From Gracilaria gracilis (taxonomy: Eukaryota; Rhodophyta; Florideophyceae; Gracilariales; Gracilariaceae), in NCBI GenBank assembly GCA_030374805.1, contig JARGSG010000126.1, forward strand, positions 1 to 64,000: a DNA stretch of 64,000 bases, given 5' to 3'. Position 1 is the first letter of the stretch. Every line of letters starts with the position of its first letter. The notes below the pieces were generated by a model, which was given only the letters and a program-made list of their open reading frames with translations, had not been told where the DNA came from and did no database searches. Shown here in pieces: positions 42,613-54,920 of this stretch. Position numbers and translations under genes: made by a program.

Positions 42613-43271
42613 AGTGGGCAAAGGGGGCTCACTCCTAAGGCCTCGATTGTAGCTTGGCAGAGTGGTCCACGTGGGAAGGAGAAAACGGCGACACCTCTGG
42701 TATGGAGGTACAATGAGTGGACATTAACTATGCACTCCTACAGGACGGAAGGTGCAGTAGTGGCGGCTTGATGACCTAGAGGCAAGGAAACGGCAAGCTT
42801 GGGGGCTAGTCGTGACCAAGAGGGTGTCTGGTTTACCATATGAGGGGAGGTGCTGCTCAAGGTGCTTAAGTATCTGCACCAAGGCACCTCGACCCTGTGG
42901 CACTATAATGTGCCCTATCTTATATCTAAAGTAGGTCCTAATGACTAATCAAATGACATAAAATGAGAAATAGGCTCCTGGACAAACGCGCACACGTGGT
43001 GGCACCTATGCAGGCCCGTACACGTGTTGCACTTCCATGCAAGTCCTCCGGCTGGTTATTTTTCAGGAACCGCTCTCCCAGACGGGGAGAGGGTAGGGAT
43101 GGGGCAGAAGGAGGAGAGGGGAGAGGGTGCGGTGAAGAAGAGTGGGAGGAGTAAAGATAGCAATGGTATGATGAAGAGGTGGTATATCTCCTTCATCCCA
43201 TACCTATCTCCAATCTTTCGTGTGGAAGAGGGTGATAGTGATTGGTTTATGAGAATCCTATGGAATGAATG
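42613..43271. other. Insertion-like sequence between C and D, copy 3
   Basis: The other copies have only about 150 bp between the ends of C and D. Here roughly 500 extra bases (about 42610-43140) lack any match elsewhere in the window and have no coding frame I trust. It could be a small non-autonomous element such as a SINE, but I see no clear ends or A-tail. Confidence 0.45.
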
Positions 43272-46200
43272 CTATGCGGGTGGGTGGGAGGTAGGGCCTG
43301 GAGGTGGGGTCTCGGTAGAATCTGTTGAGGTAGAATCTATGGAAACGCCAATGAAGGCGGGAATTGAAGGGGGTGCGGGGTAGTTCTGGCGGAGAACATG
43401 AACGGAGCCAAGGATAAAAGAGAAGGGGATGAGTCCAAACCATGGAGAAACGTTGCCGCATGTCGAGTGGGTGAAGATGGGAACTCGATGAGCGGTGTGG
43501 TTATGTTCGTCGTCTGTTGCCCATCGGAGGCATACGCAGTTGAGGGTGACATCGACTTCGTTCCGTGGTGGGACGAGCTCCATGGACTGTACGAAGGCGA
43601 ACTCCTTGGAAGATGGAGTGGAAGAAGGAAGGGTGAAGCGAAGAAAAGAGATGAGTTTGCAGACCCAGACGATGGGGGTGGACTTGGAGGAGCTGGTGCC
43701 TGCGACGAGGACGTGAGAGAACTTTGGGGATTTAGAAGGACCGAAGGACGGGGCGGCAAATATTCATTGGATGAGAGGGGCTGGAGGATCCTAGAGCGCG
43801 AGCTCGTTCCGCTCTTCAATGTAGTGATAGAGTGATGGGATATAACCGCCGGCGACGTAAGCGGAGTTGACTACGGTAATTCGGGTGCCACGGAGAGTGG
43901 GGGACTTCTCTGAGAGTTCTAGGACTTCGAGATAAAGGGTGATGAATGAAGGGAGGGCATGTTTTCTAATCTGTTGGAAGATAGAGAGAGTGTCAGTTGG
44001 GAAGAGGTCTTGTAGAGAATTGGGATTGAAATTACGATTAGAATGGAGGAATTTGTGGGCGGTGATGAGATCAGCGAATGAGATGAGTTTTCCATCACGG
44101 ACCAAACCGGGTTGGAGGGATTGGATGGGAGAGGCGATGGCAGGAGAAGAGGAAGTGATGGAGGGGTTGGTGGAAAGGGGGTTCCAATCTTTGGTGGCGT
44201 TGGAGTGATGGATGGCGCGAATGTTTTTTTCATGTGCGCTAGACCTGTCCTTTGAGGTTTTGGACTAGTGTGACTTGAAGAGGGAGTGGGCGTGTTCGAA
44301 TATGCCGGCATCGTTGAAGTGGAGGCCTCCAAAGCGGCGAATATCCTCGACAATGTGGTCGAGGAGATGGAACTTGATGGTGCCAAGGCTGGAAGTGTGG
44401 TGGGGGCCGATGACGAGTACGGCTGTGCGCTTGAAGGAGCGGATTTGGTTGTGGAGGTCGGTGAGGCGGGAGTCGTTCTATTCTGCGGAAGCGTTGTATC
44501 TCATGGAGAAGAGGAGAAGATCGGATTACTTGGTGAAAACGGAAGTGATGGGAGCTGCATCGACCTCGTCACAGCAGCGGTCGAAGAAGGCACCAATGAA
44601 GGGGAAGGCCATGTCGAGTGAGCGATAGTCTTTTGCTTCGAGCATACCACGTAGGCCGTCGGAGGTGAAGATCCCGTTAAGGGTTTGGCCGTTGTCGGAG
44701 GAGGAAAAGTTGATGTGGAGTCCTGTGGTTGGGGAGTGCTTTTCGATGGCGGCGAGGATGATGTTCGCGTTTTTCCGGATGGAGGAGCGGACGGAGTTGA
44801 AGGAACGACGGGACTTGGAGGAACGGGGGGTTGTGAAGAGTGATTCTGACTTGAGTCTCTCGATGGCTGCGAGCTTGATGAGCTTGGAGATGCCGAGGTG
44901 GAAGTTATGGAGTGGTTCGAAGGGGAAGATGTTGTAAGGGGAGAGGAGAGAGGTGATGTGGAGGTGAGGGTAAGATTCGAAGAGGGAGGATTATTTTGCG
45001 ACGGAAAGGGAGTGGAGTGCTTGAACGGCCTTTTGCTTGGTGTTTCGGGCGATTCTGGACTTTCTAGCGAGGAGGGCCTTTTCAGCATCCTAGTGGAGGG
45101 TAGAGTGTGATTTTCGGGCAGCGAGAGTCTGGGTCTGGGATCGAAGAGGGGGGATGGAGTGTGTAGATGGAGATCGGAGCGTGGGACGGTACATCGGTGG
45201 CATGGATGCTGGGGGCGGGTGCCATGGAAGATGGCGAGAATATCCTTTGCTTCTAGGATGTCTGCGCAGTAGCTGGCGATGATTGGGTGACAATGACGGA
45301 GCACGCATTAGCGTCACAGAAAAAGAAGCCGGTGAGGCCGGAGGAGAGAAGAGGGTCGAGGAGGTTGGAGATGGCACGCTGGATGAGTTGCATTTTGGTA
45401 GAGCGAGAGATGCTGGATGAGGTTTGGGGGATGGTATCGGGTCTTGAGAGGGGGTGGCGAGATTGAAAGAGGTTGGAAGGTACCCAAGAAAAGTGAGGTT
45501 GTCGATGAAACATTTGCGACAAAATGAATTGGAGAAGTTGAGAAGGGCGATGTGAAGGGGGTAGGAGGTGATGGAAGAGGGTTTGAGGGAGGTGGAGGAC
45601 TTGTCAGAGTATACTTGGACGAAGCCGATAAAAGAGTCCATACTGGTGTTCTTAGAGGTGTGCCAGATGCAGGAGTTAGTGGAAGACTGCATGATTGCGT
45701 GCTTGAGGGCTTGAATAGCTTCTTTTCCGAGGCAGGAAGCCATGGGGTGAGCGAAAGCGGGAGAGCCGGAGGAGGTTGTATGGGGGACGTGGTGGATGAA
45801 GGTGTTGTCGGAGTTTTCGAGTGCGAGTTGTCGTTGAAAGACTTGGAGTGCATCCCTTCGGAAGAAAATGGCTGTGAAGAGGTGCTGTGGGTGGTGGAAG
45901 GTGGTGGGGGTGAAACGGATGTTGGTGACTCGGTGTTGGAAGAGGTCGGTTGGGAGTTTAAGACACTGGAAGGTGGAGGAGACGGCGTTGTGGAAGGCTG
46001 ACTTGGAGAAGGAGGGGTCGTGGAGAAGAGAGATGAGTTCGACTGCCTTGCGGTGGCCGAGGGTGGAAGCGATGGAAGAGATGTAGAGGACCATTTGTTC
46101 GCGGTGGGGGTTGTTGAGGAGAGTAAAGGAGGGGGGCAGTGAAGGAGGTGGGGAGGAGAAGAGGGGGCAGACGGGGGTGCCTACGATATGGTAGGCGTCT

Positions 46201-46483
46201 TTGGTGTGGACGGAGAGGGACAGCTGTTGCTGGTGGTAACAGTCATCGTCGGCGATGGGGACGTCACCAGAAGGGCGATTGGAGAGAGGAGGAGGGGGTG
46301 GTGGTAGGAGTTGGGGTGCGGACTTGTAACGCCTTGTGCGTGGGGGGAAGTGAGGGACGCTGCCGCCGTGGGAGAGGAAACGCTTGTTGGCGGTGAGACG
46401 TTTGGCCCTTTTTTCTTGTGCCTTTGAATTGCGGGGATGGTACGAGCGAAGAAGGACCAGCCTTCAAAGCAGCAACTAGGCAT
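43272..46483 (-). pseudogene. Gene D, copy 3: transposase
   Basis: The start is the ATG at 46483 (MPSCCFEGWSFFARTI; the second finger Cys of copy 1 is Trp here). Frames: 46094-45090 with ERMVLYISSIAS-type and HPMASCLGKEA blocks, then the FEPLHNFHLGISKLIKL-type block and VEDIRRFGGLHFNDAGIFE further on (minus strand, 44.9-44.2 kb). The C-terminal domain is open at 43583-43272 (VDVTLNCVCLRWATDDEHNH). It carries the TAG after the NELAL block shared with copies 2 and 4. No large internal deletion is evident, making it the longest D besides copy 1. Confidence 0.7.
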
Positions 46484-46490
46484 GGCGGCG

Positions 46491-46836
46491 TCGGTGTTCT
46501 TGGAATGCTAGTTTAGTCTGCTAGATCGCTAATTATCAAAATAAAACTCCGAAAAAACTAGCAATTCCGTAAATTGCGCTAGTTGGCAAGGCAAAAAAAT
46601 TGTTTTTTGGATATTCCATTTCCACGTGCCGCAGTTGAACTTCATTTGTTGAAGTTGTATGCTGGTTTGCAGTTTGTGCGCCACTGCCCGTTACCTCACC
46701 TTCGTCGCAGTCGTCAAAATCACTCAAAAAATATACTCTCGGGTCACCAGCACTGGTTTATTCCAGCTCGGTATTTGGATCCTGAGTCTCAGTTTCCCTA
46801 AACGTGAAGGTAAAGAAGTCCAACGGACAACTCTCC
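46491..46836 (+). repeat. ~345-bp inverted repeat, right arm around copy 3
   Basis: Begins TCGGTGTTCTTGGAATGCTA, eight bases from the gene D start codon of copy 3. It contains repeated GCTAGTT/AACTAGC words and ends CAACGGACAACTCTCC directly against the tip of copy 4. The inverted partner is 37012-37353. It has no coding content. Confidence 0.85.
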
Positions 46837-47381
46837 CGTCGGTGCTATCGGAATGCTAGTTTGGCGGTCAAAAATGACCGAATTAAAACGAACGAAAATC
46901 CGGTGAATTTATCCAAATTTGGAAGTGTTAATTTCCGAAAATATTTCCACCTTTCCACTTGTGCTGGTTTTTTTCGAAAGAATTATTCCAAATTGTTTCC
47001 ATCTTTGCTAGTTTGGATGGAAGAGAAACTAGCATACTTCTTTCGTTTATGGTAGTTTCGCAGCACAATGTAAGTGTGTTAGTGTCACCTACGTTCATGT
47101 ATACGGCGGCGAATGGCGAGATAGACACTTAGATAGAAACTTAAATAGCTGTTTATCGAATAGGAATACAAGTATACAAATAGATCGAATACCTTTTCAG
47201 TTTGAGGAGATCGGTTCACTAGTCAACACCTTTCACATCAGGCATTCGTTTACTAAATATATGAAACGCCTTCGAATCACATGCAATCATCCCCACCACT
47301 CTGTCCCACCGTCCGTGCGCCATATTAGGCCCCCCGCTACGTACCCCCAATCCTCTCCAACACCCCCCAGCCTTCCCCGCC
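46837..47381 (+). repeat. Terminal region of copy 4 with tip motif
   Basis: Tip CGTCGGTGCTATCGGAATGC (one base different from copies 1 and 2). GCTAGTTT-type words are near 46855, 46962, 47004 and 47026. Gene D begins at 47382. Confidence 0.8.
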
Positions 47382-49349
47382 ATGCCCAACTGCTGCTTTG
47401 AAGGCTGCTCCTTCTTCACCGGCACCATCCCCGCCATCCAAAGGCACCAGAGGAGATGCCCCAATCGCCTCAACCAAAACAAGCGTTTCCTCTCCCCAGG
47501 CGGAGACCTCCCCCACTTCCCCCCACGCATCAAGCGTCACAAGTCTACCCCCCACCTCCATACACCTCCCCCTCCCACAAACCGCCCTTCCTACAACGTC
47601 CCCATCGCAGACGACGACTCCTACCACCACCAGCAACTCTTCCTCTCCCTCCACACCCAAGACGCCTACCACATCGCCACCACCCCCGTCTGCTCCATCT
47701 CCCCCTCCCCTACTCTCCCTCGTCCCCCTTCGTTCCCCCTCCTCAAAAATCCCCACCTCGAACGCATGGTCCTCTACATCTCTTCCATTGCCTCCTCCCT
47801 CGGCCTCCGAAAGGCTGACGAACTCATCTCCCTCCTCCACGACCCCGCCTTCTCCAAATCCGCCTTCCACCACGCCGTCTCCTCCGCCTCCCAGTGTCTC
47901 GACTTCAAACAGACCTCTTCCAACACCGAGTCAGCAACATCGGCTTCGCTCCCACCACCCTCTCCGACCCACAGCAGCTCTTCTCCACCATCATCTTCCG
48001 AAAAGACCCCATCCAGGTCCTCAAACAACAACTCGCCCTCGCAAACTTCCACAACACCTTCTTCCACCCCGTCTCTTACAAAAGACCTTCCGGCTCTCCC
48101 GCTTTCGCCCATCTAATGGCCTCCACCCTCGGAAAAAAAGCAGTCCCCGCCCCCAAAGCCGCAATCATGCACTCCTCCAACGCCTCCTGCTTCTGGCACA
48201 CCCCAGACTCCACCGGTATCGACTCCTTCATCAACTTGGACCAAATCTACTTCGACAAGTTCATTTTTTTAGAGGACATTCGCCGCTTCGGAGGCCTCCA
48301 CTTCAATGATGCCGGCATATTCGAGCACGTCCACACCCTCTTCAAGTCCCACTACTCCAAAACCTCAAAGCGCAGATCCACTGCACATCAAGAAACCATT
48401 CGTACCATCCACCGCTCTAACGCCATCAAGGACTGGAATCCAGTCTCCACAAACCCTTCCATCACCTCCTCCTCCCGTGGCTTCGCTTCCCCCCTCCAAT
48501 CCCAAGAACCCGGTTTCGTCCGTGATGGCAAGCACATCTCCTTCGCTGACCTAATCACTGCCCACAAATTCATTCACTCTAATCCCCACCTCCCGCACAA
48601 ATCCCTTCAAGACCTCTTCGCCCCTAATACCCTATCCATTCTTGCACAATTCGGAAGAGACGCCCTCCCATCCTTCATCACCCTCTCTCTCGAAGTCCTA
48701 CAACTCACTGACAACTCCCCCGCCCTCCGTCACGCTCGACTCACCATAGTCAACTCCGCTTACGTCGTCGGCGGTTACATCCCAACACTCGACAACTACA
48801 TCACAGAACGAAACGAGCTCACTCTCTAGGATCCTCCTGTCCCCATCATTCAACTAATTTTTGCCACCCCCTCCTTCGGTCCATCCAAGTCCCCGAAATT
48901 CTCCCACGTTCTCGTCGCCGACTCCACCTCCCACTCCCTCCACATCCAACGTCTGGGTCTGCAAACTCATCTCCCTTCTTCGTTTCGCCCTTCCTTCTTC
49001 AACTTCTTCTCCCAAGGAGTTGGACTTCGTCCAGTTCATGGAACTCGTCCCACCCAGCGACGACGTCGATCTCACCCTCAACTGCGTTTGCCTCCGATGG
49101 GCAACAGACGACGAACATAGCCACACCATCCACCCAGTTCCCATCTCTACCCACTCCACTTCCGATAACGTTTCCCCTTGGTATGGACTCATCCCCTCTT
49201 CCCCCATCCTTGGCTCTGTTCATGTTCTCCGCCAGAATTACCCCGCTCCTCCCTTCACTTCTCGTCTACACTGGCGCTTTCATCGATTCTATCTCAATCG
49301 GTTCTATCGAGGCCCCACCGCCAAGCCTTATTTACCATCTAACACGTAG
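47382..49349 (+). pseudogene. Gene D, copy 4: transposase lacking its core
   Basis: The finger and linker are open at 47382-48116 (start ATG at 47382). A ~1.25-kb deletion joins LDQIYFDKF directly to LEDIRRFGGLHFNDAGIFE (junction near 48265). This removes the HNFHLGVSKLIKL block and all upstream catalytic-type residues. The joined frame (47894-48829) stays open to the TAG after the NELTL block. The C-terminal domain is in another frame at 48861-49349. It cannot be an active transposase but could keep DNA binding through the finger. Confidence 0.75.
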
Positions 49350-49502
49350 CCTCTATTCCCTGTTAGCTTCAGCTTAATAAAAATTTAAACCCGCTTCGTT
49401 TCCATTGGAAGGAGTGAACATACGCATGACATGAGAAAGAAGAAGCATCTCTTCCCCATTCCACACATACCTCCACCTCTTCCTTCCCCACTGCACCTCA
49501 CC

Positions 49503-52197
49503 CTACCCTGAGTAGCCCGCCTCTTCCCTACCATCAACCCCTGTCCTTTCCTTGCGTTCCGCCCGGTGTGCCACCAACCGCCCGAAACTCGCGTCCTCCG
49601 GTCGACAGGCCGCTATGTAACAATCAAGAACTGCACCTAGTCTCCGTGTAAGTTTCGCCATAAAATAGCCCTCCCTCACAGCTAGGTATATCTTCTCCCT
49701 CGATGGTACCCAAAGCCCAACTGTCGCAGTTCTCCCAGAGTTTCCCGACACACACCTCAGATCTCCATCCACAAACCCATCGTTCTCCAATTCCTCGGCA
49801 TGTTCCTCCTGTAGCGATTGCCAGGCTACCCCCAGTATTCTTTCCACAACCCCAGGTAGATAATTCCCATACAAAATAGAGAACCAAAGCTGTTTTTGCC
49901 CTCCACGTCCCACAACCTCGTTCATAGTTTTCACCACACAGGCAATCCAGGCGTCAAGTTTCGCAAGGTGCATCACGGTCCCATCCACGTACTGCCGCTC
50001 ACCGTTACTTTGCCTCTCCACTGCGTATCCCATATACTTTTCCAACACTGCCACCGGCATCCTATTCTTGAAGTACATATCTTCATCATCGACCTCCTAC
50101 TGTGGCCCAACCGCACGAGACCCGCAATACGCAAGGTCTTCAAACCGGCTCGTTCTCCACGCACATAACTCATTCCCCCCGCCCTCCTCCCTTCCCATCA
50201 GCTTCTCGCGCGCCTCCCCCATCTGCTGCTTGAGCTCTTCTCATAGCTCAGTCCCCTCAGTAAGTTTCGCACGTTTTGCAATCAAATCATATCCAAGGAT
50301 GGAGAATAACTTGTCGCGAGCCGCCCGCTTCCGCACCCCAATCACATCGCTTAATGTCTGCTTCATCCTCTGCCTCAGACACTTGTCCGCACTCAAATTA
50401 TCCACACACTCCTGTTTCCTTCCCGCTTCTCGTATCGTCTCCCAAGTATCTCCCATTATTTCCGTCTCCACCACATACTTCAACAGCACATCACTTCCTC
50501 CCTCCGTTGATGGCGTATACGCCCTCATCTCATAGGCCACTTGATACGGGCACCGAGGTACCATCTCCCTCTCCCCAACCTCAAATATGCTGCTCTTCCT
50601 ACTTTCTTCCACCGTCTCACTTCTGTTCTTCCAGCTCCTACCAACGTTCTCCGTGGCAAAATAGAGTTTTGACGCCTCCAACTTCGCATAGTGGAGAATC
50701 TTATCATATACAGCCCTTGCAAATCCGTAAAAACATTCTGGCACCTCTATATCATGTTTTCGACGCCCTTTCACTTCCTTCCTACACCCTCTTCGCTTCC
50801 TACCCTTCACAGCCTCCCTTAAACTTTCAATCAACACATTTTGCTGCTTCAGCTCCTCCCTCACCCGTTCCAATTCTTTCTGCGTGAGCTTTAAACTCAC
50901 ATTCATGGTATAGTGATCCTCTTTTATATTTCCCAGCTTCCCTTTCAACGAATTCACCCCCTCAACCAGTGCAGACCTTGGCAACACGCGTAAGTTCTCT
51001 TCATTTTCTTCTGCTATTCCTATAGTTCCCATTTCCCTTGCTTTGTTCCTCTCTCCACGATCCCCAGAATCGTCGACTCCTGCTTCATGCACATCGTTCT
51101 CAATCCGAACGGCCTTATGACCCACACGTATTCCTTCAGGCGTTCGTACCGCGGTTTCCACCAAGTTCCCTCCAGTTCTATGCCTGTTTCCGACAACGAC
51201 ATCTTCTCCTTCGAATACCCTGCCATCCACTGGTATTTTGTCTCTCACATTCTCAATCACTGATCCACCACCGCTACGTCCTACAACTCTCCCGGGTAAA
51301 TTGTCTCGGAGCCATTCCATACTCTCCACATTGGCGTGGCTCCGCATTCCATCGCCCACACGCCCAGTTCGCCTCCCACTGTTCTCTGCGTTTCCATGCT
51401 CCCTCATATGCCTCATACCCCCCACTTCCTCTTCCTCCCGCATCGCAGTATGTCTCGGTTCACCAGTTCTTTCTCTGCCTACCATTCGATTCCTCCTAAC
51501 ATCAACCACAACCTCCATGCCCTCGTTCCTCGCCTCCTGAACGCCTCCCCCTACTTCTCTTTCGGGACACCTCCCCTCCCGAACGCCAACCCCAGCCACT
51601 CTCTCTACCTCCTTTCCTCGAATACCACGGCTAACTATCCCACTAGTACTTCTTGCCATCGTCCTTACCTCCTCCCCCACTGCGACACTCCCTCCCCTTC
51701 TCTATGGCATCTCCACACTCGCCTTCCCTTACAACTTGCGTGGAGTCATCGCCCCTTCGCCGCCCACCTCTATCCCTACCGCACCGCGCATCATCCCCCT
51801 GCCTTCCTCCCATCCCTCCCCTGCTTTCCCCTCCTCCATTTCCCATCTCATGTGAAAGCGGAGTAGCTTGTGTTACCAAAGCACTTACCGTTCGCTCGGT
51901 TCGCTGGGTTCACTTCGTTTGCTCGGTGCGCTCAGTTCGCTCCAAAGATCAGCTTCGATCACGTCTCCCCATGTTTTTCCTAACTTTCCCCCGTAATCCG
52001 CTTCAAGGAGGGCGCGAAGTACGCCCAATACCTCCCTCGCCATTTTCCACATCGCCGCTTCGAGGCGCACGCGTAGTACTACTCAAGCCATCCTCGCGAC
52101 CCCGACCTACCACTTCTGCACGCATTCGTCCTTTTGACGCGCTTACATCCTCCGCATTCGCATTCGCATTCCTACTTCTCGTCTTAGGTTTCCCTAT
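49503..52197 (-). pseudogene. Gene C, copy 4: coiled-coil protein, longest open frame
   Basis: The frame is open for 479 codons (51680-50241), the best view of the protein. It has a Gly/Arg/Glu-rich N-terminal half, SALVEGVNSLKGKLGN, the heptad segment (KLTQKELERVREELKQQ), the Lys/Arg cluster, CFYGFARAVYDKI, YQVAYEMRAYTPSTEGGSDV and RKRAARDKLFSILGYDLIAK. The TGA at 50241 matches the one in copy 1. The rest (50078-49503) is open again. The start ATG of copies 1 and 2 is ATA here (52197). The protein is unrecognised. Charge and coiled coil suggest a nuclear, oligomeric accessory factor. Confidence 0.65.
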
Positions 52198-52686
52198 ATG
52201 GAATCGGACGACGACGATGCGCCCGGCGGTGCGCTCTAGATGTTGTCGCGGCTCGCCGCAAGACGTGTTCGCCGCTCGACGTGATCGCAGGTCCCCCGCG
52301 AAACGCACACCTCCACTCGACGTGTGGTAGAAATATCGCACCGTTTTAGTACTTTTCGGAATCACTTTCCGAAAATTGGGACGGAAATTTCCCTTCCTGT
52401 ACGAAACCTCACTGCCAAAAACTGTTAGAATTTCACATGATATCACATGTACTCCGTATCTTCTATTCTATGTCCTTGAACGTCAACCCACTCCCCCGAA
52501 TCCTATCGCCATTTTGTTCACGTCACTGGATGATAAAAGTGACGACACCCACTCACTTGGGGGAGTTCTCGTCCTCCCCTGTGGAACACGAGAGTTAGAG
52601 AGAAAGCGTAATAAAATGTACACAATTCGATTTTACACATACCATGGTACATCTTTCGGTTCTATAAGTCATTAATCAATTGAGCT
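52198..52686. other. C-B spacer, copy 4
   Basis: Counterpart of 8601-9088 and very similar to it. No gene seen. Confidence 0.5.
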
Positions 52687-54920
52687 CTACTCGATTACTA
52701 TAGGATTCGAAGACGTACCCCATGTGTACTCCATTCCATAATCTGCAAACAACTCTTCTCCCACTTCTACAACCCGAAGTGCACGGACGGCAAGCATTCG
52801 GTATTCTCTTAATTGAATTGGAGTTCGCCCAGTTCCTGGGGTTCGACTCACCACCACATTGGCAGTCTGTCGCTGCTTCAAGCCATCCTCCACTGCATCA
52901 CTATCTTTATCCCCTTCCATATATTTTGGGTCGTTAATTGTTCCACCCAACGAAAATGGAGCGGGGACAATCCATACAGGGATTGTAGGTACTTCTCGTC
53001 TCCTTTCCGAGAGTTTCCGGAATACCTCGCCTCGCAGGCTAACCTCCATCGCATAAGTTCGAAAACGTGTGGCGGTGGCTCCCAACAACCCTTCCCCATA
53101 CTTCTTGTGTATCTCTTTCCTCTTCGTTAAGTCATGGTACACTAGAGTTCCGTAAAAGAAACATATCTCTTCGTTCTTCATGAAACGGCGCGCGGTAAAC
53201 ACTCCCACTCCTGCGTCATGGTGACGAATCGACGACTTCCAAGTGCGACAACCACACATAGTAGCCTCCAGTGCCAACATCGCGTTCCAATCCAGGAGAC
53301 CCATCTTCCCTTGCAACGTTTTCGGCCACTCATGCAGCGCTTTACGCCTGGCGATAATGGCCATGCCCTCTTCCTGCCACATCGATGGCAGGAAGTCCAC
53401 AATATACGGTAGAAACTTCTGATACTGTGGGAAGCCGGATGGAGCCTTCCATGATCGTGAAGGACGAGCGTTTTACTTGGGAAATAGGCGATCACGCGAT
53501 TCACAGAGTTTCGCACCTCCTGCGTAATTTGAATGTCCGTTTCATTATCGCGCATGCACATCGCGAACTGAACAATGGCCGCGTGCCTAGCATGCGCAAA
53601 ACAGTCAGGGTCCAGCTCACAACCAATAAACTTCCGATGACGTTGTAACTCCATGCATGCCATGGCAGTCGAAAAAGTTCCCGTGAACAAGTCCACCACT
53701 GTATCACCTGGCTGCGAAAATTCCGATGAAGTTGTAACTCCATGCATGCCACCGCAGTCGAGAAAGTTCCCACGAACAAGTCCACCACTGTATCACATGG
53801 CTGCGAAAATCTGCTGATCAGCTCCATCAACAACGCGCGAGGTTTTTGTTCCGACCTCACCTTTTGCAACATTTAGCCTCACTCTCCTTCTTTCTTTTCC
53901 ATTGAAGAGTCTCTCCATTGGACATGGGCGGTATCTGGTCAATAACACTGTGGTACCCTGGATACCTCGACTGCACGTAGCTGAATTTCTCGTAGTTCAC
54001 CATCGCATGCTGCTGTGCATAAGCGAGGCCACTTCGAACACCATGTATTGCATACTCCATGGCAGGGAACAAGGAGCAGGACATGCGTCCCGGGTTTCGC
54101 AGGGGGTTGCCTTGCGACCGTATAAAATGAATTGGGACCTCGTCCACAACAAACGATCGCCTTGGAACCCCTTGCTCGTCCTTTGCTCCAATCAGGGAAA
54201 GCACCCTCGTCCACTGGTTCACCTGTTTTAATGCACAGAAGATAATGAAATGACCCCCCGGACGTAGCATCCTTGATATAAGCTTTGCCGCCTTCTTCAT
54301 ATGCTCAGCGATCAGCATATCGTACCAACTGTTCTCCCAGTTCGTATCGGCTCCTATGTTGTATGTTGGGTCCATAAAAACCAGTGAAACTTTCCCCAAT
54401 AGAGAGACTCCGTTGTTTCGCCGAGTCTCGCCCGTTTGCTCCATATCCTCGAACCCGCAATTATACATTCGAAAGTAGTTCTCTATCTCCAGTTCACAAC
54501 GTTGGAATGCCATTTTCTCGTCCAACGAGGAAATGGCAGGAGGAGGCTGTATGTCAGCGTCGGACAACTGTTCACCAACATCTTCATTCCTTTTCTCACC
54601 CACTACACCTATTCCACTTCCGCCATCTCCATCCCCTCCTTGTTTCTCCTCCGAAGGATTCCCCTTTTCAAACTGCTCATCGTCATGAATTTTGACGGCA
54701 GGCTCCGGTTTCGATATCGGCGTGAGAGGTATATCAGAGACAATGAGTGTTTCTTTGATTTTCAAAGGAACTATTGTCTCCAAGATGGAGGACATAAGCG
54801 CGTTAGCGAAACAATCAAATCTCTGAGCAAACGCTCTTGACGGGTCACTGTGAAACGTCTTTAGAACGGCCCATCGTCCAGGTTCTGGTATTGTGTACAA
54901 CTCTTCGTTCACAACAACCT
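52687..54920 (-). pseudogene. Gene B, copy 4: methyltransferase-SET, N-terminus missing and duplicated inside
   Basis: The SET part is open at 53400-52687 (GVGVFTARRF, INDPKY, FADYGMEYTW). Motif I appears twice because of an 89-bp tandem duplication: DTVVDLFTGTFST from its own lineage and DTVVDLFVGTFST identical to copy 2. Motif IV reads DPTY (Pro to Thr) at about 54377. The frame from 54920 to 53857 is otherwise open. The first ~450 codons are deleted at 54920. Confidence 0.8.
53632..53809. repeat. 89-bp tandem duplication inside gene B, copy 4
   Basis: Unit 1 is 53632-53720 and unit 2 is 53721-53809. They differ at several bases, and unit 2 is identical to 26287-26375 of copy 2. The sequence right of the duplication also matches copy 2 almost perfectly, while the left side resembles copy 1 more. 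Confidence 0.9.

Larger units (their letters stand above)
37354..46490 (-). mobile_element. Transposon copy 3, truncated at both ends
   Basis: Carries gene B without its first ~90 codons, gene C and gene D up to a few bases before its ATG. Gene A, the A/B palindrome region and the normal 545-bp terminal region are absent. It is the most diverged copy and often keeps ancestral frames that the others have lost. It is flanked on both sides by the ~345-bp inverted repeats. Confidence 0.8.
46837..54920 (+). mobile_element. Transposon copy 4, truncated within gene B
   Basis: Order: terminal region, D (+, internally deleted), C (-), B (-). Homology to copy 2 ends abruptly at about 54920 in the middle of gene B, so the N-terminal half of B, the palindrome region and gene A are missing. 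The breakpoint joins unrelated sequence of the second transposon family. Confidence 0.85.
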
